This document shows, piece after piece, positions 18,291 to 27,798 of a stretch of DNA of 64,000 nt. Source of the stretch: Candidatus Intricatilinea gracilis (lineage in GTDB: Bacteria > Pseudomonadota > Gammaproteobacteria > Burkholderiales > Burkholderiaceae_C); assembly GCA_016702605.1 (NCBI GenBank), contig JADJDQ010000021.1, positions 1,240,001-1,304,000 of the forward strand, written 5' to 3'. A program made the translations under genes and the position numbers. How positions within the stretch are numbered: position 1 is the stretch's first letter; each line of letters starts with the position of its first letter. The notes below the pieces were generated by a model. It made no database searches. It had not been told where the DNA came from and saw only the letters and a list, made by a program, of their open reading frames with translations.

Positions 18291-19595
18291 TCAGGCTTGT
18301 GTGTCGAAGCTGGCGGCCAGGATGGCCAGGCCTTCGTCGATCAAGGCGTCGCTGGCGGTGAGGGGCACGAGGATACGTATCACGTTGCTGTACACACCGC
18401 AGCTCAGCAGCACCAGACCTCGCGAGAGTGCTTCGGTGCAGATGCGTTTGGTGAGGTCGGCGTCGGGCTGGTGCACATCGCCGTTCTTGAACAGCTCGAT
18501 CGCGACCATGGCGCCCAGGCCACGCACGTCCTGGATGCTGGCGTGTTTCGCGGCGATGGCCTTCAGGCCGGCGGTGAGGCGCACACCCAGGGCCTGGCTG
18601 CGCTCGACCAGCTTCTCTTCCTCAAACACGTCCAGCACGGCCAGCGCGGCGGCGCAGGCCACCGGGCTGCCGGCATAGGTGCCACCCAGGCCACCGGGGC
18701 CGGGAGCGTCCATGATCTCCGCGCGACCGATGACGGCCGAGATCGGGAACCCACCACCCATGGACTTGGCCATCAGCACGATGTCCGGGGCGCCGATACC
18801 GGCGGCCACCCATTGTTCGCAGGTCAGCCAGGTGCCGGTGCGGCCGGCGCCGGTCTGCACCTCGTCGGCAATCAGCACGATGCCGTGCTGGTCGCACAAG
18901 GCGCGCAGGGCCCGCACGAAGTCGAGCGGCGCGATGTAGAAGCCGCCTTCACCCTGCACCGGCTCCAAGATGATGGCCGCGACTCGCGCGGCCTCGACGT
19001 CGTACTTGAAGAGGGCTTCGATCGACGCGATGGCGTCGGCCGTGCTCACGCCGTGCAGCGCGTTGGGGAACTTGGCGTGGTAGACCTCGGCCGGGAAGGG
19101 CCCGAAGCCCGCCTTGTACGGCGCCACCTTGCCGGTGAGCGCCATGCCCATCAGAGTGCGACCGTGAAAGCCACCACCAAAGGCGATGATGGCCTGGCGC
19201 TTGGTGGCAGCCCGCGCGATCTTGACGGCGTTTTCCACCGCCTCTGCACCGCTGCTCAGGAAGAACGCCTTCTTGGCGAAGTTGCCCGGCGTCTTGGCGA
19301 TCAGACGTTCGGCCAGTTCCACATAAGGCTCGTAGGCCAGCACCTGGAAGCAGGTGTGGTGGTAACGGTCGAGTTGGGCCGACACCGCCGCCATGATCTT
19401 GGGGTGACGGTGACCGGTGTTGAGCACGGCGATGCCGCCGGCAAAGTCGATCAGTCGGCGGCCTTCCACGTCCCACACCTCGGCGTTCTCGGCGCGATCG
19501 ACGAAGACGTCATACGTCTGGCCCAGGCCCGAGGGCAGGGCGGCACGACGGCGCGCCATCAGCGCGGCGTTGGTGGCGTGGGGTTCGCGGTTCAT
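18291..19595 (-). CDS. gabT: 4-aminobutyrate (or 5-aminovalerate) aminotransferase
   Basis: This is a 434-residue class III PLP aminotransferase. Diagnostic segments are FAGGIAVLNTGHRHPKI, FFLSSGAEAVENAVKIARAAT, the Phe-Gly-Gly of AFGGGFHGRTLMGMALTGK, ILEPVQGEGGFY, the cofactor Asp in LIADEVQTGAGRTG, and the Schiff-base Lys in VLMAKSMGGGFP. It moves the terminal amino group of GABA to 2-oxoglutarate, giving succinate semialdehyde; DavT homologues use 5-aminovalerate. The ATG at 19595 has AGGAG 9 bp upstream. It is the first gene of the minus-strand catabolic run and is divergent from a MocR/GabR-type regulator. Confidence 0.93.
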   Translation of the reverse strand: MNREPHATNAALMARRRAALPSGLGQTYDVFVDRAENAEVWDVEGRRLIDFAGGIAVLNTGHRHPKIMAAVSAQLDRYHHTCFQVLAYEPYVELAERLIAKTPGNFAKKAFFLSSGAEAVENAVKIARAATKRQAIIAFGGGFHGRTLMGMALTGKVAPYKAGFGPFPAEVYHAKFPNALHGVSTADAIASIEALFKYDVEAARVAAIILEPVQGEGGFYIAPLDFVRALRALCDQHGIVLIADEVQTGAGRTGTWLTCEQWVAAGIGAPDIVLMAKSMGGGFPISAVIGRAEIMDAPGPGGLGGTYAGSPVACAAALAVLDVFEEEKLVERSQALGVRLTAGLKAIAAKHASIQDVRGLGAMVAIELFKNGDVHQPDADLTKRICTEALSRGLVLLSCGVYSNVIRILVPLTASDALIDEGLAILAASFDTQA

Positions 19596-19635
19596 GTGCT
19601 TGACTCCTGGTGGTCGCCAGCAGAGTGCCGGCGTG

Positions 19636-19669
19636 TGTGCGCAATCTGTGCGCAATCTCGCAATATAGG
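19636..19669. promoter_or_regulatory. Tandem 11-bp direct repeats, likely MocR/GabR operator, and gabT -10
   Basis: TGTGCGCAATC occurs twice back to back (19636-19646 and 19647-19657), followed by a partial third copy, TCGCAAT. The 11-bp step equals one helical turn, so the copies present the same DNA face. MocR/GabR proteins are known to bind direct repeats. On the minus strand a TATATT -10 lies next to the repeats, with no good -35, which suggests activation of gabT by the bound regulator. Confidence 0.6.
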
Positions 19670-19772
19670 CCCGGCGGGGCGGCAGCTACCATGTACACAA
19701 CAGGGTTGTGGACGTCGCACTGTGCAGGGCCGACGACCAGTACAGCCCGGCAGTTTTGTCCCACTCAACCGC

Positions 19773-21191
19773 ATGTTCACGGTCAACCTCAGCTCCTCGG
19801 TCCCCCTGGTCAGCCAGATCGTCGACGGCCTGCGCAAGCTCATCGACGACGGTGCCATGCGGTCGGGCACCAAGCTGCCGTCGATCCGCCAGTTCGCCCA
19901 TGCCCAGGCGGTGAGTGTGTTCACCGTGGTGGAAGCCTACGACCGCCTGGTGGCGCAGGGTTATCTGGTGTCGCGGCCCCATTCGGGCTTCTTCGTTCGC
20001 AAACGTGCGGCGGTGGGTGCCAGCGCGGCGGGTGCTGCAGCCGGCGGCTACAGCTTCGACTCGGGCTGGTATCTGCGCAAGATCTTCGAGAACCGCCACC
20101 TCACCATGAAACCCGGCTGCGGCTGGTTGCCCAGCGACTGGTTGTTCGAGGACGGCGTGCGCCGCAGCCTGCGCGCGCTGGCGGCCGACAACGCCGTTGA
20201 TCTGGGCGGCTACGGTGACCCCAAGGGCTACGAGGCCTTGCGTGAGGCGATCCGAGACAGCATGGCCGAGCAGGAGATCGCCGTCGCGCCCTCGCAGGTG
20301 TTGCTCACCCAAGGTTCGAGCCAGGCGCTGGATCTGGCGGCGCGCCGCCTGGTGCGCAGCGGCGACGCCGTGTTGGTCGACGACCCCGGCTACGCCAATC
20401 TGCTGTTCAGCCTGCGTTTTGCCGGCGCCAGGCTGGTGGGTGTGCCGCGCACACCGCAGGGCTACGACCTGGCCGCCCTCGAACGGCTGATCGTCGAGCA
20501 CAAGCCACGCGTGTTCTTCACCCAGCCGCGCCTGCAGAGCCCGACCGGCTCGGTGGCGCAACTCGCTCATCTGCACCGGCTGCTGCACCTGGCCGAAAAA
20601 CACGACCTGGTCGTGGTGGAAAACGACCTCTACGCCGACCTCGACCCCGAGCCGCGCCCCTCGCTGGCCAGCCTGGACCAACTGGCGCGGGTGGTCTACA
20701 TCGGCAGCTACAGCAAGACCGTGTCGCCCAATCTGCGCGTGGGGTTCATGGTGGCGCACCCGGACCTGATCGAGGATCTGGCCCAGCTCAAGATGATCTC
20801 GGGCCTGACCTCGTCCGAGTTCAGCGAACGGCTCATCCACGGCGCGCTCACCGAAGGGCGCTGGCGCAAACACCTCAAGTCGCTGCGTGAACGGCTGGCC
20901 GACGCCCACGGCCGCGTCGCGTCGCAGATGCACGGCCTGGGTTTCGAGCTGTTCACCGAACCCAAGGCCGGCATGTTCCTGTGGGCGCGCCATCCGGCGC
21001 TCGAAGACGCCAGCGTGGTGTCGAACCAGGCGGCCGAGAGCGACATCATGCTCGGGCCCGGTCACCTGTTTGCCGCCGACCTGGCGGCCAGCAGCTGGAT
21101 GCGTTTCAACGTTGCGTTCTGCCAGGACACACGTGTGTTCGACTTCCTGCGCGCCCAGATCGACGCCAGCGGTGCAGGCGGGGTGGGCTGA
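19773..21191 (+). CDS. MocR/GabR-type regulator (GntR HTH fused to aminotransferase fold)
   Basis: This 472-residue protein has an N-terminal GntR winged helix (residues 5-75: SQIVDGLRKLIDDG, KLPSIRQFA, TVVEAYDRLVAQGYLVSRPHSGFFV). It is joined to a class I aminotransferase-like domain with YGDPKGYEALREAI, VENDLYADLD and the PLP Lys315 in GSYSKTVSPNLRVGF. Members sense a PLP-bound amine such as GABA rather than catalyse transamination. I use ATG 19773; the frame runs far upstream, but that part is antisense to gabT and spurious. It is divergent from gabT and most likely controls the catabolic run and itself. Confidence 0.9.
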   Translation: MFTVNLSSSVPLVSQIVDGLRKLIDDGAMRSGTKLPSIRQFAHAQAVSVFTVVEAYDRLVAQGYLVSRPHSGFFVRKRAAVGASAAGAAAGGYSFDSGWYLRKIFENRHLTMKPGCGWLPSDWLFEDGVRRSLRALAADNAVDLGGYGDPKGYEALREAIRDSMAEQEIAVAPSQVLLTQGSSQALDLAARRLVRSGDAVLVDDPGYANLLFSLRFAGARLVGVPRTPQGYDLAALERLIVEHKPRVFFTQPRLQSPTGSVAQLAHLHRLLHLAEKHDLVVVENDLYADLDPEPRPSLASLDQLARVVYIGSYSKTVSPNLRVGFMVAHPDLIEDLAQLKMISGLTSSEFSERLIHGALTEGRWRKHLKSLRERLADAHGRVASQMHGLGFELFTEPKAGMFLWARHPALEDASVVSNQAAESDIMLGPGHLFAADLAASSWMRFNVAFCQDTRVFDFLRAQIDASGAGGVG

Positions 21192-21387
21192 CGCACATCG
21201 TCACCTCAGCTCAGCCCGTCGGGAGCCCCCATGGGCCGCGACGAGTCACTTCGGCCCTTCTAGGGCCTTCGCAAAGCGGCGCGCCTTGGGGTAAGCCAGC
21301 GAGGCGCCGGGTGGAACGGACCATGCACAATCTGCACGATCAGGTCGGACCACAACCGGTCCGCCGCGCCCACCAGAGAGGATGTCG

Positions 21388-23025
21388 ATGCGCCCAGTTC
21401 GCCTTGCCCCCCACCTTGTTCGTCAGACTGCCCAGCGCGGTGCCGCAGGTGCTGCCGCTGTCGCATGCGTCGCTGCCCTGGCGCTGCTCGGCCCGACGTC
21501 GGCCCAAGCTGCCGGCACCTTGACCGTGTGCACCGAATCGGCGCCGGACGGCTTCGACATCGTGCAATACGAGTCGGCGGTGACCAACGATGCAGCGGGC
21601 CTGACGATCTACGACCAGCTGGCCTTGTTCAAGCCGGGTGGCACCGAGGTGATCCCCGGTCTGGCCGAACGCTGGGACATCAGCCCGGATGGCCTGACGT
21701 ACACGCTGCACCTGCGCAAGGGCGTCAAGTTCCACACCACGCCGTATTTCAAGCCCACACGCGACTTCAATGCCGACGACGTGATCTGGTCGATCCAGCG
21801 CCTGCGCGACAAGACTCATCCCGCCCACGCTGTCGCCCGCGGTGGCTACATCTACTGGCAGGGCATGGGCATGAACGAGATCATCAAGTCGGTCGACAAG
21901 GTCGACGGGATGACGGTGCGGTTCACACTCACCAAGCCCGAAGCACCGTTCCTGGCTGACCTGGCCATGTCGCCGCTGGGTTCGGTCTACTCGGCCGAAT
22001 ACGGCGACCAGCTCGCCAAGGCGGGCAAGCTCGATGCCATCAACACCCAGCCCATCGGCACCGGGCCCTTCGTCTTCAAGAGTTACCAGAAGGACGCCAT
22101 CATCCGTTACGGTGCCAACGCGGCCTACTGGGGCGGCGCGCCCAAGATCGACAACCTGATCTTCGCCATCACGGTCGACCCCAATGTGCGGGTGCAACGC
22201 CTCAAGGCCGGTGAATGTCTGGTCGGCACCAACATGAAGGCCGAGACGGCCAGCGCCTTCGACAACGATCCCAAGGTGAAGATGCAGCGCAACAACGCGC
22301 TGCTGACCGGCTACCTGGCGCCCAACAACAAACGCAAGTTCCTGTCTGACGTGCGTTTTCGCGAAGCGCTCTGGCTTGCGCTGGACAAGAAGACCTACAT
22401 CCAGTCGGTCTACGGCGGCAATGCCACACCGGCGGCGAGCTTCCTGCCGCCCGGCATGTGGAGCGCCGACAAGACACTCAAGGACAGGCAAGACCCCGAG
22501 CGCGCCAAGGCCCTCGTCAAGGCCAGCGGCTACGACGGCACCGAGCTGACCCTGTTCACCCGCATCGGCGGCAGCATCGACGGCAAACGCGCGGCCGAAC
22601 TGATGCAGGCCGACTGGGCGCGTGTGGGCATCAAGGTCAAGGTGCAGATGATGGAGTGGGGCGAGATGCTCAAGCGCACCGGCAAGGGTGACCACGACCT
22701 CACCTTCCTCAACTGGGCGGGTGACAACGGTGACCCCGACAACTTCTTCACCCCCAACCTGAGCTGTGATGCGGTGACGAGTGGCGGCAACAAGAGCCAG
22801 TGGTGCAACAAGGCCTTCGAGGACCTGATCGAAGCGGCCAAGAAGACGGCAGACCCGAAGAAACGCACGGAGCTGTACATCAAGGCGCAACGTGTCCTGT
22901 ACGACGACGTGGGCATGGTGCCGCTGGTGTACCCGGTGTCGATGACGGCGGTGAACAACAAGGTCAAGGGGTTCACGTCCAACCCGTTTGCCAACAACGA
23001 CTTCCGCCGCGTCAGCGTCGAGTGA
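21388..23025 (+). CDS. Peptide/nickel-type ABC solute-binding protein, first copy (DppA-like)
   Basis: This 545-residue protein has a long signal peptide (hydrophobic AAAVACVAALALLGP, cleavage near AQAAG). The mature family 5 binding protein contains GTLTVCTESAPDGFD, LAERWDISPDGLTYTLHLRKGVKFH and the NADDVIWSI motif. Four mature cysteines (CT, GECL, LSCD, QWCN) suggest DppA-like disulfides. I take the ATG at 21388, which sits 6 bp after GAGAGG; the ATG at 21382 is too close to it. It binds a di- or oligopeptide or related solute in the periplasm. A second, clearly homologous copy follows 8 bp downstream. Confidence 0.9.
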   Translation: MRPVRLAPHLVRQTAQRGAAGAAAVACVAALALLGPTSAQAAGTLTVCTESAPDGFDIVQYESAVTNDAAGLTIYDQLALFKPGGTEVIPGLAERWDISPDGLTYTLHLRKGVKFHTTPYFKPTRDFNADDVIWSIQRLRDKTHPAHAVARGGYIYWQGMGMNEIIKSVDKVDGMTVRFTLTKPEAPFLADLAMSPLGSVYSAEYGDQLAKAGKLDAINTQPIGTGPFVFKSYQKDAIIRYGANAAYWGGAPKIDNLIFAITVDPNVRVQRLKAGECLVGTNMKAETASAFDNDPKVKMQRNNALLTGYLAPNNKRKFLSDVRFREALWLALDKKTYIQSVYGGNATPAASFLPPGMWSADKTLKDRQDPERAKALVKASGYDGTELTLFTRIGGSIDGKRAAELMQADWARVGIKVKVQMMEWGEMLKRTGKGDHDLTFLNWAGDNGDPDNFFTPNLSCDAVTSGGNKSQWCNKAFEDLIEAAKKTADPKKRTELYIKAQRVLYDDVGMVPLVYPVSMTAVNNKVKGFTSNPFANNDFRRVSVE

Positions 23026-23033
23026 GCCGGGGG

Positions 23034-24629
23034 ATGTGGTCGGCCCGTGTGGGTGCGTGTATCGCACGATTCGCCGCAACGTCCGTCGTGTTGTGCGCCA
23101 CCCTGGCCGGCGCAGCACAGGCGGCAGGCACCTTGACGGTGTGCACCGACGCGGCGCCCGAAGGTTTCGACATCCAGCAGTACGAGTTGCAGGTGACGAA
23201 CGATGCCGCGGGTGTGACGGTGTTCGACACACTCGTGCGCTTCAAGCGCGGCAGCACCGAACTCGAACCGGCCCTGGCCGAACGTTGGCAGGTCGGTGCC
23301 GACGGCCTGGTGTACACGCTGCACCTGCGCAAGGGGGTGAAGTTCCACACCACACCGGGGTTCAAGCCCTCACGTGACTTCAACGCCGACGACGTGCTCT
23401 GGTCCATCAACCGCATGGCCGACAAGAAACACCCGGCGCACCACTCGGCGCGCAATGGGTTCGTCTACTGGTCGGGCATGGAGATGTCGACTCTGCTGGC
23501 GGGTGTGAGCAAGGTCGACGACCACACCGTGCGTTTCAAGTTGACCAAACCCTCGGCGCCTTTTCTGGCCAACCTGGCGATTGCACCGATCGGTGCAATG
23601 TATTCGGCCGAGTACGGCGAACAACTCGCCCGGGCCGGCCGGCTCGACGCCCTCAACAGCGAGCCGGTGGGCAGCGGGCCCTTCGTCTTCAAGAGTTACC
23701 AGAAGGACGCGACGGTGCGCTACACCGCCAACAAGGTGTACTGGGGTGGCGCGCCCAAGGTCGATGCCTTGATCCTGTCGATCACCATCGACCCCGATGT
23801 ACGCGCCCAGCGCGTGCGTGCCGGTGAATGCCTGGTGGCACTGGGTATCCGCGGCGCCAACCTCGACGCCTTGTCCAAGGTGTCCGGCATCAACGTGGTG
23901 ACCTACAGCCCGCTGGCCGTGAGTTATCTGGCGCCCAACCACCGCAAGCTCGGTGATGCCCGGCTGCGCCAGGCCTTGTGGTACGCCGTCGACAAGGCCA
24001 GCTACATCAAGGCCGTCAACGCCGGGCTGGCGACACCGGCGGCGAGTTTCCTGCCGTCGTCGATCTGGGGCTTCGATGCCAGCCTGGCCGACCGGCGTGA
24101 CGATGCCAAGGCGCGTGAACTGGTCAAGGCCAGCGGCTACGACGGGCGTGAGCTGCAGCTGTTCGTCACCAAGGGAAGTGACCGGCTGCGTGCCGCCGAA
24201 CTGCTGATGTCCGACTGGGCACGAGTGGGCGTCAGGAGCAAGGTGGCAGTCTACGAATTGGGTGAGCTCTACAAACGTGCCGCAGCGGGTGAACACGACA
24301 TCGTGCTGCTGAGCTGGTTCGGCGACAACGGCGACCCGGACAACTTTCTGGCGCCCAACCTGAGTTGTGCGGCCGACCAGTCCGGCGGCAACAAGGCCCA
24401 CTGGTGCGACAAGGAGTTCGACGGCTGGCTCGACGCCGCAGCACGCAGCACCAGCAAGGCCGAACGTGTTGCCTTGTACAAACGTGCCCAGAAGCGCGTG
24501 TACGACCAGGCAGCCGTCATCCCGCTCACCTACAACCAACTCTTCACCGTGCTGCACAAACGGGTGCGGGGTTATGTGCCCAGCCCGTTTGCGATCAACG
24601 ACTTCCGTGCGGTGAGCCTGGACCCATGA
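23034..24629 (+). CDS. Peptide-type ABC solute-binding protein, second copy
   Basis: This 531-residue paralogue of the preceding gene shares long stretches with it (VYTLHLRKGVKFHTTP, GPFVFKSYQKDA, SFLP). Its signal peptide is ACIARFAATSVVLCATLAGAAQA. The same four mature cysteines are kept. It starts 8 bp after the first copy, with GGGGG ahead of the ATG at 23034, and its end overlaps the permease start by ATGA. Tandem binding proteins feeding one permease set usually widen ligand range. The ligand-facing middle region (GIRGANLDALSKVSG against TNMKAETASAFDNDP) has diverged most, which fits different specificity. Confidence 0.9.
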   Translation: MWSARVGACIARFAATSVVLCATLAGAAQAAGTLTVCTDAAPEGFDIQQYELQVTNDAAGVTVFDTLVRFKRGSTELEPALAERWQVGADGLVYTLHLRKGVKFHTTPGFKPSRDFNADDVLWSINRMADKKHPAHHSARNGFVYWSGMEMSTLLAGVSKVDDHTVRFKLTKPSAPFLANLAIAPIGAMYSAEYGEQLARAGRLDALNSEPVGSGPFVFKSYQKDATVRYTANKVYWGGAPKVDALILSITIDPDVRAQRVRAGECLVALGIRGANLDALSKVSGINVVTYSPLAVSYLAPNHRKLGDARLRQALWYAVDKASYIKAVNAGLATPAASFLPSSIWGFDASLADRRDDAKARELVKASGYDGRELQLFVTKGSDRLRAAELLMSDWARVGVRSKVAVYELGELYKRAAAGEHDIVLLSWFGDNGDPDNFLAPNLSCAADQSGGNKAHWCDKEFDGWLDAAARSTSKAERVALYKRAQKRVYDQAAVIPLTYNQLFTVLHKRVRGYVPSPFAINDFRAVSLDP

Positions 24630-25598
24630 CCGCCTTCATCCTGCGCCGCCTGGCCCTGGTGGTGCCCACGTTCTTCGGCATCACGCTGCTGGCGTTTTCA
24701 CTCATCCACCTCATCCCCGGCGACCCGGTGCAGGTAATGGCGGGTGAACGCCGGCTCGACCCGACGTTTCATGCCGAAGCCATGCACAAGCTGGGCCTGG
24801 ATCTGCCGCTGCCGCAGCAATACGTCAACTACCTGGCCAAGGCTGTGCGGCTGGACCTGGGCGAATCGTTCGTCACCCATGAGCCGGTGTGGAGCGAGTT
24901 CAGCAAACTTTTCCCGGCCACGCTGGAACTGGCGATGTGCGCCCTGTTGTTCGCCGCAGTGCTGGGCCTGCTGGCGGGAGTGCTGGCCGCACTCAAGCGT
25001 GGCACGGTGCTCGACCACGGTGTGATGGGCCTGTCACTCACGCGCCATGCGCGACATCGCACCCGCCCTGGCGCTGCCGGTGTCCGGGCGCATCGCACTC
25101 GAGTACGACATCCCCGCTCGCACGGGCCTGATGGTGATCGACGCGTGGTTGTCGGGAGAACCCGGCGCGGTGCGTTCGGCCTTGTCTCACCTGGTGTTGC
25201 CGGCCATCGTGCTGGGCACTATCCCGCTGGCGGTCATTGCACGCATGACACGTTCGGCCATGCTCGAAGTGCTGCGCGAGGACTATGTGAGAACGGCTCG
25301 AGCCAAGGGCTTGTCACCGGCACGGGTGGTGTTCATACACGCGCTGCGCAACGCGCTGGTGCCGGTGCTCACGGTCATCGGCCTGCAGGTGGGCACGCTG
25401 CTCGGTGGTGCGGTGCTGACCGAAACCATCTTCTCGTGGCCGGGTGTGGGCAAGTGGCTGATCGACGCCATCGCACGGCGCGACTACCCGGTCGTGCAGG
25501 GCGGCATCCTGATCAGCGCGACGCTGGTGATTGCCGTCAACCTCAGCGTGGATCTGCTCTACGGCTGGGCCAATCCGCGCATCCGCCATGGACGGTGA
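24626..25598 (+). pseudogene. Peptide ABC permease DppB-like, internal deletion with frameshift
   Basis: The N-terminal half (FILRRLALVVPTFFGITLLAFSLIHLIPGDP onward) is a normal DppB start and reads to VMGLSLT. There the usual helix (GYSMPIFWWG... in relatives) is missing and the frame changes. The C-terminal half resumes at PVSGRIALEYDIPARTG with the EAA loop TARAKGLSPARVVFIHALRNALVP and ends at 25598. The joint lies near 25040-25080. About one transmembrane helix is lost, so this is more than a homopolymer slip. If real, the importer lacks a working first permease. The start overlaps the upstream binding-protein gene by 4 bp. Confidence 0.78.
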
Positions 25599-25602
25599 AG
25601 TC

Positions 25603-26628
25603 ATGTCATCGACGGCCATGAAGCGCGCCCCGCGTGCGCCTGGATCGGGCGCTGGTGCCGGGGCAGGGGAGTCGGCCGAGTCGCGCATTGACCAGGCCAG
25701 CGCAACGATCGACGTGAGCGCAGATGTTGGCGTCGACACAAGTGCCGATGTCGGCGCGCCGCCGCCTGCCCCCTGGCGCGCCGTGTGGCAAGGGTTTGCC
25801 GGCAACCGCGCCGCCGTGGTCGGCCTGGTCTACGTGAGCCTGGTGTTGTTGTGCGCGCTTGCAGCGCCCTGGCTGGCGCCCTACGACCCGATCGAGCAGT
25901 ACCGCGACGCCTTGTTGACACCGCCGGCCTGGAACAACGGCGGCAGCATGCGTTTCATCCTCGGCACCGACGACATCGGGCGTGACCTGCTGTCGCGTCT
26001 GTTGTTCGGTGCGCGGCTGTCGCTGCTGATCGGCGCGGTGGCGGTCACGCTCTCGGCCGTGCCGGGTGTGACGCTCGGGCTGGTGGCGGCGTTTTTTCCG
26101 CGCGCCATCGGCACCTTCATCCTGCGCCTGATGGACGTGATGCTGGCCCTGCCCAGCCTGCTGCTGGCCATTGCCGTGGTGGCCGTGCTTGGCCCCGGCC
26201 TGGGCAACACCATGCTGGCGATTGCCCTGGTGTCGCTGCCGGGTTATGTGCGGCTGGTGCGCGCCTCGGCACTCGAAGAACTGGCCAAGGATTACGTGGT
26301 CGCATCCCGCCTGGCCGGTGCCGGCAAGTTGCGACTGATGTTCAACACCGTGCTGCCCAACTGCATGGCGCCGGTGATCGTGACTGCCACCATGGGGTTT
26401 TCGGATGCCATCCTCACGGCCGCAGCGCTGGGTTTCCTGGGCCTGGGCGCCCAGCCGCCCACACCCGAGTGGGGCACCATGCTGGCCTCGGCGCGCGACT
26501 ACATCGAACGCGCCAACTGGGTCGTGACACTACCCGGACTGGCCATCCTCACCACCGTGCTGGCCATCAACCTGGTGGGTGACGGGCTGCGTGATGCGCT
26601 CGATCCGCGCTTGAAGAACCTGAGCTGA
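25603..26628 (+). CDS. Peptide ABC permease DppC-like
   Basis: This is a 341-residue permease with a disordered Ala/Gly/Asp-rich N-terminal tail of about 55 residues that is longer than in E. coli DppC. Then come helix 1 (VVGLVYVSLVLLCALAAPWLAPYDP), the RFILGTDDIGRDLLSRLLFGARLSLLIG signature and the EAA loop DYVVASRLAGAGKLRLMFNTVLPN. I use ATG 25603 (GGTGA upstream); an ATG at 25588 overlapping the end of the preceding gene is possible. It forms the second membrane half of the peptide importer. Confidence 0.88.
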   Translation: MSSTAMKRAPRAPGSGAGAGAGESAESRIDQASATIDVSADVGVDTSADVGAPPPAPWRAVWQGFAGNRAAVVGLVYVSLVLLCALAAPWLAPYDPIEQYRDALLTPPAWNNGGSMRFILGTDDIGRDLLSRLLFGARLSLLIGAVAVTLSAVPGVTLGLVAAFFPRAIGTFILRLMDVMLALPSLLLAIAVVAVLGPGLGNTMLAIALVSLPGYVRLVRASALEELAKDYVVASRLAGAGKLRLMFNTVLPNCMAPVIVTATMGFSDAILTAAALGFLGLGAQPPTPEWGTMLASARDYIERANWVVTLPGLAILTTVLAINLVGDGLRDALDPRLKNLS

Positions 26629-26709
26629 GATGACGTCACCAAGACTCGGACGGATGAGCCGTCGCGACGCGCAGTCCGGCCACTGCTTCGCCAATACTGT
26701 CGAGGTCTC

Positions 26710-27798
26710 ATGTCACTGCTAGAGATCCGCAACCTGCGCGTCGAATTCGGCAGCCGCGCCGAGCCGTTCGCTGCGGTGCGCGGGCTCAACCTCGATGTTC
26801 AGCGCGGCGAGTTGCTCGGCATCGTCGGTGAGTCCGGCTCCGGCAAGAGTGTGGCCATGCTCGCGTTGATGGGCCTGATCGACGCGCCGGGCCGTGTCAC
26901 TGCCGATCGCATCGCACTGGATGGGCAGGACCTGCTGGCGCTCAGCCCACGCGAGCGCCGCAAGGTGCTGGGCCGCGACATGGCCATGATCTTCCAGGAC
27001 CCGATGACCAGCCTGAATCCCAGCTACACGGTGGGATTCCAGATCATCGAGACGCTGGCCGTGCACGAGAAGATGCCCAAGGCGCGGCTGCGTGAACGCG
27101 CCATCGAACTGCTGCGCCAGGTCGAGATACCCGACGCCGAGCTGCGCCTCGATGCCTATCCGCACCAGCTGTCGGGCGGCATGAGCCAACGGGTGATGAT
27201 CGCCATGGCGCTGGCCTGCCGGCCCAAGCTGTTGATTGCCGACGAGCCGACCACGGCGCTCGATGTGACGATCCAGGCCCAGGTGCTCGAACTGCTGGTC
27301 AACCTGCAAGGCCAACACGAGATGGGCCTGGTGCTGATCACACACGACCTGGCGCTGCTGGCCCGCCATGCCCGCCGTGTGGCGGTGATGTACGCAGGCG
27401 AGGTGGTCGAGGTGCAGACCCTGCCCGAACTGTTCGACCGCGCCCACCACCCCTACACCGAGGCGTTGCTCGCGGCCATCCCCGAACGCAGCCGCGGTGC
27501 GCGGCGATTGCCGACGCTGGCGGGCAGGGTGCCCGGCCATCACGACAAACTCGCCGGCTGCTTGCTCGCGCCGCGCTGCAAATACGCCGACGAGGCCTGC
27601 CGCCAGACCCATCCCGAGCTGACGACGCTGGACGACGCCAGCCAGGTGCGCTGCCTCAAGCCTCTGGCGAGGCCGGTGACGAGTAGCGACGTGGCGCCCA
27701 GCCTTGCGGGCAAGTCGACCGGGCCAAACGCGCAGGCAGCGCCACGAGCACCAAACGCGCCGACTGCCTCAGGCCTGCCGAGCGGAGCTTCGGCATGA
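26710..27798 (+). CDS. Peptide ABC transporter ATPase DppD-like
   Basis: This 362-residue ATPase has Walker A GESGSGKS, the Q-loop in IFQDPMTSLNPSYTVGFQI, the signature LSGGMSQRVMIAMALAC, Walker B LLIADEPTTALD and the H-loop LITHDLALLAR. The oligopeptide ATPase C-terminal domain follows, with a CxxxxxxxxC pattern (GCLLAPRCKYADEAC) that in this family suggests an iron-sulfur site. The last 35 residues are Ala/Pro-rich filler. The start has GAGG 5 bp upstream. It overlaps the next ATPase gene by 4 bp, so the two are translationally coupled as a heterodimer. Confidence 0.92.
   Translation: MSLLEIRNLRVEFGSRAEPFAAVRGLNLDVQRGELLGIVGESGSGKSVAMLALMGLIDAPGRVTADRIALDGQDLLALSPRERRKVLGRDMAMIFQDPMTSLNPSYTVGFQIIETLAVHEKMPKARLRERAIELLRQVEIPDAELRLDAYPHQLSGGMSQRVMIAMALACRPKLLIADEPTTALDVTIQAQVLELLVNLQGQHEMGLVLITHDLALLARHARRVAVMYAGEVVEVQTLPELFDRAHHPYTEALLAAIPERSRGARRLPTLAGRVPGHHDKLAGCLLAPRCKYADEACRQTHPELTTLDDASQVRCLKPLARPVTSSDVAPSLAGKSTGPNAQAAPRAPNAPTASGLPSGASA

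Noticed and set aside
18213..19772. 520-codon N-terminal extension of the MocR-type regulator frame
   Set aside because: It is antisense to gabT and has no family resemblance; the GntR domain begins at 19773.
21253..21267. GGCCCT/AGGGCC stem after the MocR-type gene as a terminator
   Set aside because: Only 6 bp, no T-run, and such stems are frequent at this GC content.
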